Shown here one piece after another: positions 30,865 to 37,505 of a DNA stretch of 37,505 bases (its first letter is position 1; each line of letters begins with the position of its first letter). The position numbers and the translations under genes are program-made. The stretch spans positions 1 to 37,505 of the forward strand of contig JBNGIS010018101.1 in the NCBI GenBank assembly GCA_049999725.1. Reading direction: 5' to 3'. The notes under the pieces are model-generated. The model was not told where the DNA came from and searched no databases. It worked only from the letters and a program-made list of their open reading frames with translations. The DNA is from Haplomitrium mnioides (taxonomy: Eukaryota > Marchantiophyta > Haplomitriopsida > Calobryales).

Positions 30865-31397
30865 TGTAACACTAAACACATACATTATATACTATTTAAC
30901 ACAAACACATACATGAGAAGCACACAAGGAACTTCAAAAACCTACAAGGTAAGAGATGCTAAACAAGACACTCTCCCTTCTTTATATACTTGATAGAAAA
31001 CTCTTTGCTTACATAAGTGGAAGAACCCCATTGGTTCTTTTTCTATCCTCTTCTAGTTTTACCTCTTTTTTCTCTCACTCTGATTAGACCACCCTTTGCT
31101 TTTATTCTCGTTTTGCCACGTGTCCTTATCTTTAAAACCTTCCATCTCTCTTTAGTTCTCTTTCTACCACATGTCTTTATCTTTAGAACCTTCAATCTCT
31201 TTAGTTCTACTTATGCCACATATCCTTATCTTTTAGAACCTTCTCTTTACTTTAATTCTCCGCTTGCCACATGTCCAACTCTTTATAATAGCAATCGCGT
31301 TTTGCTACTCTAACCTAGTAATAGCTTTCTAGGCATAGTTGACACTATATCTTACTTTATTTTTTGCTATGGCTTACTAAAGTTAGTGGCCCCTACA
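30865..31397 (-). repeat. 5' LTR of chromovirus A (533 bp)
   Basis: Plus-strand ends are TGTAACACTA and GCCCCTACA. TATA box on minus (plus CTTTATATA at 30980-30988). U3 repeats of about 50 bp carry CCACGTGTCC (31117) and CCACATGTC variants. Like 12307-12847 it lacks the TAGTCTATC block. ORF 31017-31313 is a shadow. Confidence 0.85.
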
Positions 31398-31560
31398 ATT
31401 GGCCACCACCAAGTGTATTGAAGCAACTCTATTGTCTTATCTACCCCAAGATGCCGAGAGATTATAATGTCATGTGCTTCTAGTAAATGAGTCATTCAAA
31501 GCGCATCATCTTGTAGAACATATATTTGATGGTCTTGATAGAGAATAACATCCCAAATGG
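31398..31560 (-). pseudogene. integrase zinc-finger start, element D
   Basis: The minus strand reads LEAHDIIISRHLGVDKTIEL, then LQYTWWWP up to the insertion break. This is the HHCC domain start (H-D-x-x-x-x-x-H-L-G) and the WWP stretch. Upstream to about 31660 lies a connector with stops. Confidence 0.75.
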
Positions 31561-31659
31561 AAAAACCATGATACTCACTATCTCTGACTGTCAAATATGC
31601 TCTAACAAGATTAAAAAACACATCTTCATGTAACTTTTGTCGAAAGCCATTACTGGTTG

Positions 31660-32300
31660 CTTCATCAAGATGTAATATACTAACATTTGCAACCTCTAAT
31701 GTATTAAGTCGGTGATCTAGTCTTTGTAGTAATACATCAAGAACAGTATGAAACCTTCTTGACTTTTACTCCAACTTGATATCAAAGAGCTATAGCTAAT
31801 CTTCCCATCAATGATGACGACTTGTTATATTTTCTAAGCAAATTGATTGTAACAAAGGCTTGTGATCAGTGCACATAAGTACATGCTTTCGTAAAAGATA
31901 GTGTCTCCAAACTTTGGTAGCACAAACCATCGCCAATTGCTCTCTATCCCTTGTAGAATAATTTCTCTCCGCTGCATTTAGTCAACGTAATATGAAGGCG
32001 ATCGGATGAAGTCCATCCTCAAACTCTTGTTATAACACTACTCCAATAGCAAAATTAGAGGTATCAAAATCAACTATACAACGTACCTTTGGATCATATG
32101 GTTGTAGAATTGGATGAAAAGATATCATATCCTTGAGTTGTTGAAATAGCTCTTATTCTTTGGCCATTCATTGAAACTTTTCCTTCTTGCCTAGCAGATC
32201 TGTAAGCGGTGCAACAATATGAGCATAGCAATGGATGAATCTTTGGTAAAAACTTGTCAATCCATTGAAAGCTCAAACATCCTTTGCATCAGGTAATGTT
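31660..32300 (-). pseudogene. RNase H and RT tail, element D
   Basis: VDFDTSNFAIGVVL contains the first catalytic Asp. LHPIAFILR, LNAAERNYSTRDREQLAMV and MCTDHKPLLQSIC complete the Ty3 RNase H signature. Upstream, 32276-32094 gives FQWIDKF/FQWMAKE-type tether sequence. Stops interrupt it. Confidence 0.75.
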
Positions 32301-33209
32301 GGCCACTATGCAATAGCCTTAATTTTCTCTTCTTCTATCTTGATGCTCTTTGTAGACACTTTATGACCTAGGTAAGTCACCTCTTGTTTCCAAAACCCAT
32401 ACTTGGAATTCTTGCAATAAAGCTTCTAATTATGTAGTCTTCGCAATACTTCTTTGAGATGTGCACAATGCTCATATTCAAATTTATTAAAGATAAAGAT
32501 ATCGTTAAAATTTACCAACACTTACTTATCCAATAAACCATCAAAAACTTAATGCATTTGATCTATGAATATTGTCGGATTATTAGTAGGGTCAAATATA
32601 AGAACCTTCCATTCAAAATGCCCATACCTTGTACAAAAAGTTGTCTTTGGCACACCACGTGGCTTGATAGGAATCTTCCCATAGCCACTTTGAAGATCCA
32701 ACTTAGAAAATTGATCCAAAAAAATCATCAATACAAGGTAAAAGATAGACATTCTTCACTATTTGATTGTTCAAGCCTTGATAGTCTATACAAAGACAAA
32801 AGCCACTATCTTTCTTTGGTACAAAGAATACCGAAGCTCTCCAAGGCAAAGTACTATGTTGAATAAAATCCTTCTCAAGAACATCTGTCGATGTCTTTCA
32901 AAGCTCTTCTAATTCTCGTAGTGACAACAAATATGTAGGCCGATTATAGGGAGTAATTCCTAGCATCAACTCAATTGGAAAAGTCATTCCTTGATCATCT
33001 AGCAACCCCTTTGGAAAACCCTTTAGAACCACATCCGCAAACTTCTTCAAAATATCATCTATCACTGAAGTAGACACACTTTTTCCTCCCTCTTTACTTA
33101 AGTCCATGATGGGCTTGCTCCAAACAACAAAGACATACAACTCTTGCTCCACTGAATGGATATGTTGAGCTAATTTAGGCTTCTTCACCAACGGTGTTGA
33201 ACACCCCAA
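32301..33209 (-). pseudogene. reverse transcriptase, element D
   Basis: 33209-32898 gives FADVVLKGFPKGLLDDQGM and FPIELMLG, the conserved entry to RT. 32752-32549 gives FSKLDLQSGYGKIPIK and TRYGHFEWKVL. The catalytic box reads NFNDIFIF where Y-x-D-D is expected (first Asp changed to Asn, near 32500), so it is dead. KLYCKNSKYGF and VTYLGHKVS follow. Stops and shifts throughout. Confidence 0.8.
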
Positions 33210-33279
33210 AAGAAATTTCTTTCTTTGTAAGGTAACTTGAATTTGTCATTTTGCCAAATCAAATTGAGTAGATCAATCT

Positions 33280-33738
33280 TCAAGCCAAAACAACCCTAAA
33301 AGTGCAATAACAAATTGCATAGATTCTGTGTATTCTTTTCCAATCCTTAGAAGGAAATGGCTTTTGAGAGTGAAACACATCATGCTTTTGGCCATTGGCT
33401 ATAGTCACAACACTCTCCTTGATAGGCCTAGACTTTGCTTTCATTATCTTAGCAAAACTTAGTGACATAAAATTTTCAGAACTCTCACTATCCACCAACA
33501 TTCTACAAGAGTGCTCTTCAATCATACCATCAAGATAGAATAAGGTACCTTGAATTCTTGTCAAAATTTTAATTACATTAGAGCTTGCAAAGTTTTTATT
33601 ACGTTGTTTGAATGGTTGAAGACACAATCTAGCTTCTATAGCAGTAAGTAATGAGTCATGTTGCTCCACCATGTGCAATTCTTTTTCTAATTGAGCAGGC
33701 TCTCTCATTGTAACTTCCATTTTTGTGTGAGGCTTCAA
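33280..33738 (-). pseudogene. gag end and aspartic protease, element D
   Basis: Starts LKPHTKMEVTMREP (end of gag). It then has LFYLDGMIEEHSCRMLVDSE: the D-S-G active-site triad reads D-S-E. SENFMSLSFAKI and VVTIANGQ follow, conserved protease features. Open for 152 codons. Confidence 0.8.
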
Positions 33739-33762
33739 TACCCAAACAAAGTAGTCTAGTGC

Positions 33763-34267
33763 TTATTCTTCTCTTATATCAAGAATTTGCATTATTATAT
33801 CCTGAAAATGTGTAATATATCTTCTCACTATACCAAGTGGCTTCAATTCAGCCAATTGATCTCTTACTATTTTTGAAGCATTTACAACCCTAAATCTTGA
33901 AATCACTACTTCTTTTGAGCTCATACCAAGAAACAATAGGAGCAAGAAATCCATGTTTTGCTTTTTCTATTTGATATCTCCACCAAGTCTTTGCAACTCC
34001 TTCTAATTGACTTCCTGTAAATAGAATTTGTTGGCCATCTCTAATGTTTGTAGCTTCAAAATATTGCTCACAATCGAATATGAAGTTATTAGATGCATTA
34101 CAAACCATCTTCCCATCATACACTTTTGGTATTGGAGATCGCCTATAACTCTCTTCTTCTTGAAAAGTTACTCTTTCTTTCATTCTCACTTCCAAAAGGC
34201 ATAAAAGAAGTTCAAGTCGTTGCATTGCTTGAACCACTGCTTTTTGATTCTGTATATAACTCACCAT
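33763..34267 (-). pseudogene. gag, element D
   Basis: Likely start ATG at 34267, 18 bases after the primer site. Early part MVSYIQNQKAVVQAMQRLEL; then SPIPKVYDGK and LEGVAKTWWRYQIE (the gag W-W core). A one-base shift occurs near 33935, then SRFRVVNASKIVRDQLAELK and YITHFQDIIMQI to 33763, where a stop separates it from the next piece. These are hallmarks of the retrotransposon gag family. Confidence 0.8.
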
Positions 34268-34284
34268 TAAGAAAAAGAGTTGTA

Positions 34285-34296
34285 GCTCTGATACCA
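34285..34296 (-). other. primer binding site of element D (initiator tRNA-Met)
   Basis: The minus strand reads TGGTATCAGAGC, a perfect match to the usual plant primer site, one base from the LTR. Confidence 0.9.
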
Positions 34297-34297
34297 A

Positions 34298-34795
34298 TAT
34301 AAAAGAACTCAAGGACCGAATCGAAATGAGTAAGAACTCATAGTGAACTCTAATAGAGTTCTTCAACCAAATTCCAATAAGGTAAGCAAAAGCCAATCAA
34401 CCAAAGAACCCAAGTGATTCAAGAGGAACTCTAGAATCAAAAGTGGGTCTATGAAACCCTTCTATTTATACAAGAGAAGAAAGTGTCATCCCTCATTCTT
34501 CACTTGCAAGTCACTTCAAATTTCAACCTTAGAATTGATCACTTAGAGTCACTCCTAATTTCAACCTTAAAATTGCTCACTTAGAAGTCACTTCTAATTT
34601 CAACCCTAAAAGCTCTAAAAGTAACTATGAAGACAAGTTATCCTATCTCATTTCAACCTTAAAAATAACCCTTTACTACTTCCTTCACTCCTCTCTATTT
34701 TCTTATAAATAACACAACATCATGATTGTACTATTACTTAATATCCTCCATTCATGTTAAGCCTTTAAAGGGCTTTGGGCTTCTAGCCTTTTACA
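34298..34795 (-). repeat. 5' LTR of element D (498 bp)
   Basis: Plus-strand ends are TATAAAAG and CTTTTACA. One change (TATA for TGTA) would make an 8-bp perfect inverted repeat. TATA box TATAAATA on the minus strand (plus 34463-34470). Three to four units of about 50 bp (AAATTTCAACCTTAGAATTG type) lie in U3, at about 34517-34650. The partner 3' LTR is absent from the window. Confidence 0.8.
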
Positions 34796-34796
34796 A

Positions 34797-36287
34797 GGTT
34801 GGAACTAGTTGTCTTGAAAAGTCACCGTCTTCTCAAAAGTTGACTTTGGCTTGATCTCCAAAATCTCCAACACAAGTTCTCTTTTTTATTTCTAAGATGA
34901 TGCCATTCCACTCTCTTATGCCAATACTTGACATTTTGAATTGATGTTATTTCAAACATGTACGGTTGGTCGTAATTGTCATCAATAGCAAAAATTTTGG
35001 CCTCCATTGATGTCAACCCTACTTACACATAACAGCTACAGAGCCAAAGTATTGGATTCTTTGCTCCATACTTTGTAATTAGTAGTCATCTTGCGACAAA
35101 ACTATGATTGCCTCTTGTAATCTTGTAATGGTATTTGTTAGGGTTCTTGATGTCGAACTCTGACTTATCTTTCAACCCACATTTCAGGTCCATAACAACA
35201 ATAAAAAAGAATGGGCATATTTGTTGGTAAGCATTCTATACTCTAGAAGCTCCACAAAATCTTTATTCAATCGCATAATCTGAAATAACCCCCAGTTATC
35301 CACTCCAGGTTTTGGCAAAGTCCGATAAAAATTGTGAAAGCTACAAACAATAAGCACAAAAGAGTCAAGGACTGTTTAAAAAACTATGAACAAAAGTATG
35401 CAATTGCTATTTCTACAAACACTTGTGGACATTCCTCCTTAGGACCTACAAACACACACTAATTTCTATGCACATTGAGTCCAAGCTTGCAATGTGTCTA
35501 AATTGCTTGTGCACAAGGACATTGGAGTCTATGTTTGCAAAGACTCTGGAGTCCATGCGCCAATGGATTGTGGAATCTATGCGTACATAGACTTCACAAC
35601 TCAAACGCGCTTGTACCCTAGAGTCAATACAAGCCAAGACTCTTGCGTCCAGGCGAGCAGAGCACGAGAGTCCATACGCGTTTTGAATCCACAGTCTCTG
35701 CGTACAAGGACGACGAAGTCCAAGCGCACTTAGACCTTGGGGCCCATGCTTTAAAGTGCATGCATGCATGGACACTAAAGTCTATATGCACTTGAAGTGT
35801 GGAGTTCATGTTTGCTTGGACTCTAGAGTCTATACGCGTATGGACTTCAGAGTCCAATACGTGCATGGACTATAGAATGCAAAATAAGTTATACATCTAG
35901 TGAAAAAAATAAATTACAAGGCACTGCCTTCCCGTCGTTGAAGGTTTTTTATAGATTATTTGTGAAAGAATCTCTTGGCTTCATTTTGTTGAGGCAGAAT
36001 TTCTTCGGTGACCCCTTGAAAAGTGTGATCATATTCTCATACTACATAAGCAGCCCAATGTGGGCTTTATGCCCCTTACAATTCATCGTAACTTGGACCA
36101 AAATGCCCATGTTGAATTTTTCACCTTTACCTTGGAAAAGGTAAAAGTGATTGTAAATGTCTTTGATGGTTACGCAACAAACTAGCCATTCATTGGCTAA
36201 TTTGTGAAGCTCAATAGTCTTCAAAACATTAGCATACTAGTAAGGCTTTGGTTGAGCTGGTTTTGAAACATTGCTCTTAGATGCCAT
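34797..36287 (-). pseudogene. intron-containing gene of unknown family (E gene, copy 2), decayed and truncated
   Basis: Exon 1 is 36287-35928, exactly 120 codons like copy 1. It aligns without a gap (MASKSNVSKPAQPK start; GEKFNMGILVQVTM core). Stops are at codons 17, near 82 and near 111, all different from copy 1. The donor reads GCAGTG instead of GTAAGA. The intron holds the palindromic array 35464-35872. Later exon sequence (about 35340-34797) has LNKDFVELLEYRMLTNKY, SEFDIKNPNKY, YGAKNPILWLC and IDDNYDQP, all with counterparts in copy 1 near 9830-10200. The Ser-rich/KKRK exon of copy 1 was not found here. The gene is cut off at 34796 by the LTR of element D. Confidence 0.6.
35464..35872. 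repeat. 24-bp palindromic minisatellite in the intron of E gene copy 2
   Basis: About 16 units with starts 24 bp apart (gagtct at 35525, gagtcc at 35549, gaatct at 35573). The consensus is the same self-complementary GAGTCCATGCG plus reverse complement as the array at 8793-9124. One block near 35743-35770 is expanded to GTGCATGCATGCATGG. The periodic ORFs here are by-products. Confidence 0.8.
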
Positions 36288-37223
36288 TTTCTTTAACGTA
36301 AAAATGAGTGAAAAATGGGAGGGTAAGAATATAAACAACCGCTACTTTGAACCAAGAACACACTACTCAGAACAAGAACTTTTTTTGGGAGGAAAATTTG
36401 TGGTTTTTCATATCAAAAAACATTAAAAACGAGGTTAGTTTTTAAAAACAAAAAGTATAAGAGTTTTTTAGGTTTGTTTTTAGTCGTTTCAGCAAGCATA
36501 ATAGAGTCAATTTCGTTATGCAAAATCAATCAATATTACTAGTTTTTATGAAAACATTGGAAAACTCGAATTTGCTTAAAATCATAAAAATTACGGTAAG
36601 TTTTCATCGAAAAATTTCATTTATCATTGATTACAATTCTAAGCCCAAAAGTTTAAATACATGTCACAAGAAACTATTTTGAAATATGTTTGATTGCACA
36701 AACTAGAGGCCCGCGTAGACATGGTGCTCCTTGAAACTTTTTTGTTGGAAAAATATTACAAAACACAAAGAAAAAGTCTAAGAGGACTACAAGTCAAGGG
36801 AATGAGTTTGCAATGGTAAACACAAAAACAAACAAAAAGAAACATTGCATCGATTTAGGAGCTTTATTAAAAGGTCAAGAAGAAAGTAAGCTTTCAAATT
36901 AAGTTGAAAATCCATGCAATCAAAAGTGAATGTAGGCTTTCAAAAAGGTTCCAGCAATTAAAAATATTTCATAGTTCAACGAAGCATTTTCAGAAACATA
37001 TCATAGTTCTGAATAAAAAAAAGTAGGGCTTAGAAGATTGCATTAAGATTGTAAACAGAAAACATGTTCAAGTTTTAGACTTGATTCAACCAAACAAAGG
37101 TCTCAAGATCTACAAAAGAGTCTAGAACCTGTGAACAAAGTTGTAAGCGGTTTTCTTTGTATGAAGAAGCTTAAGGGTTATGCAGGAGAAGTAGAACTTT
37201 TGGAAGCCGTGGACTTCCAACCC
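36288..37223. other. upstream flank of E gene copy 2, AT-rich
   Basis: No gene seen. 36330-36380 (inverted) resembles 11950-12000: both carry GGTTCAAAGTAGC followed by GGTTGTT or AGTTGTT. The divergent minus-type frame found beside copy 1 was not recognised here. Confidence 0.45.
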
Positions 37224-37482
37224 AATGTCTATGCGCGCATAGGAATCCAAGCTCAACATGTGAAACTCCACTCCAAAATCTAGGCACGCTAAGGAATCTA
37301 AGCTCAACAACTGAACACTCCATCCCAAAGTCTATGCGCGCATAGGAATCTGAACTCACCAACTAAACACTCCACTCGAAAGTCTAGGTGCGCTTAGGAA
37401 TCAAAACTCACCATCGGAACACTCCACCTCAAAGTCTATGCGCGCATAGGAATCCGAACTCACAAGCACAACATTCTTAAAG
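37224..37482. repeat. 52-bp tandem array with alternating perfect and broken palindromes
   Basis: Units start at 37224, 37275, 37327, 37379 and 37431. Units 1, 3 and 5 carry the perfect palindrome CTATGCGCGCATAG. Units 2 and 4 carry CTAGGCACGCTAAG and CTAGGTGCGCTTAG instead. Each is followed by GAATC, and later CTCCA. ORFs 37122-37362 are made by the array. Confidence 0.85.
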
Positions 37483-37505
37483 AAAGACTGAGAAGAAGCT
37501 AGGCT

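Larger units (their letters stand above)
31398..34795 (-). mobile_element. Ty3/gypsy element D, 5' part (LTR to integrase zinc finger)
   Basis: Minus-strand order is LTR 34795-34298, primer site, gag, protease, RT, RNase H, integrase N-terminus. It breaks at 31398 where element A inserted. It continues at 12306-12001 and is then truncated, so no chromodomain or 3' LTR is seen and the clade is open. Confidence 0.8.

Noticed and set aside
34285-34296. tRNA-Met gene fragment
   Set aside because: Only the 12-base primer complement is present, next to an LTR end; no tRNA body.
35446-35775. Protein with 8-residue repeats (DSRVxAxI type)
   Set aside because: The frame exists only because the palindromic unit is 24 bp and mostly stop-free. 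It sits in a predicted intron, and similar frames appear on both strands of every array.

Overview
The window looks like gene-poor, repeat-dominated nuclear DNA from a large-genome land plant. The evidence is Ty3/gypsy retrotransposons of plant type, including chromodomain-bearing chromoviruses primed by initiator tRNA-Met and very long LTRs with a tRNA-Arg-like primer site of Ogre/Tat type. Plant-style GT-AG introns and heavy in-frame decay fit this too. I see no intact host gene, tRNA, rRNA or CRISPR. The species cannot be fixed from the sequence. There is one assembly gap of 400 N (19709-20108).

Most of the window resolves into a deep nest of insertions. (1) At the left edge lies the 3' end of an Ogre-like element: internal DNA 1-1206, a polypurine tract at 1194-1203, and a 4.19 kb LTR at 1207-5394. 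(2) The outer host layer, called E here, covers 5395-12000 and 34796-37505. It carries two decayed copies, in opposite orientation, of an intron-containing gene I do not recognise (8383-11034 plus; 36287-34797 minus). A divergent minus-strand frame (7921 to about 5900) has a weakly transposase-like part. E also holds at least seven minisatellite blocks built on palindromes with a GCGC centre. (3) Between the two E blocks lies element D, a minus-strand Ty3/gypsy element (5' LTR 34298-34795, gag-PR-RT-RNase H-IN). It is split at 31398/12306 by element A.

(4) A is a minus-strand chromovirus with LTRs 30865-31397 and 12307-12847. It is split between RT and RNase H, at 27573/14701, by element B. 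(5) B is a second minus-strand chromovirus of a sister subfamily, with LTRs 27062-27572 and 14702-15223. It is split between PR and RT by element C. (6) C is a minus-strand solo LTR of the Ogre-like family (17187-25048), bounded by near-identical 5-bp flanks. It is split by element F. (7) F is a plus-strand Ogre-like element (19059-23693) flanked by a perfect CCTAC duplication. It has lost nearly all its internal region and contains the assembly gap. Insertion order is therefore D, then A, B, C and F, inside E. A small Ty1-copia-like LTR fragment probably lies in the right arm of C.

Nothing here looks able to encode a working element. Catalytic residues are lost in several protease, RT and integrase domains, mostly in ways compatible with C-to-T decay at methylated sites. 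The parts most worth pursuing are layer E (an apparently undescribed repeat gene, conserved in length between inverted copies but broken by different stops) and the palindromic 24-, 30- and 52-bp minisatellites, which I saw only in E. All alignments and identities were judged by eye.
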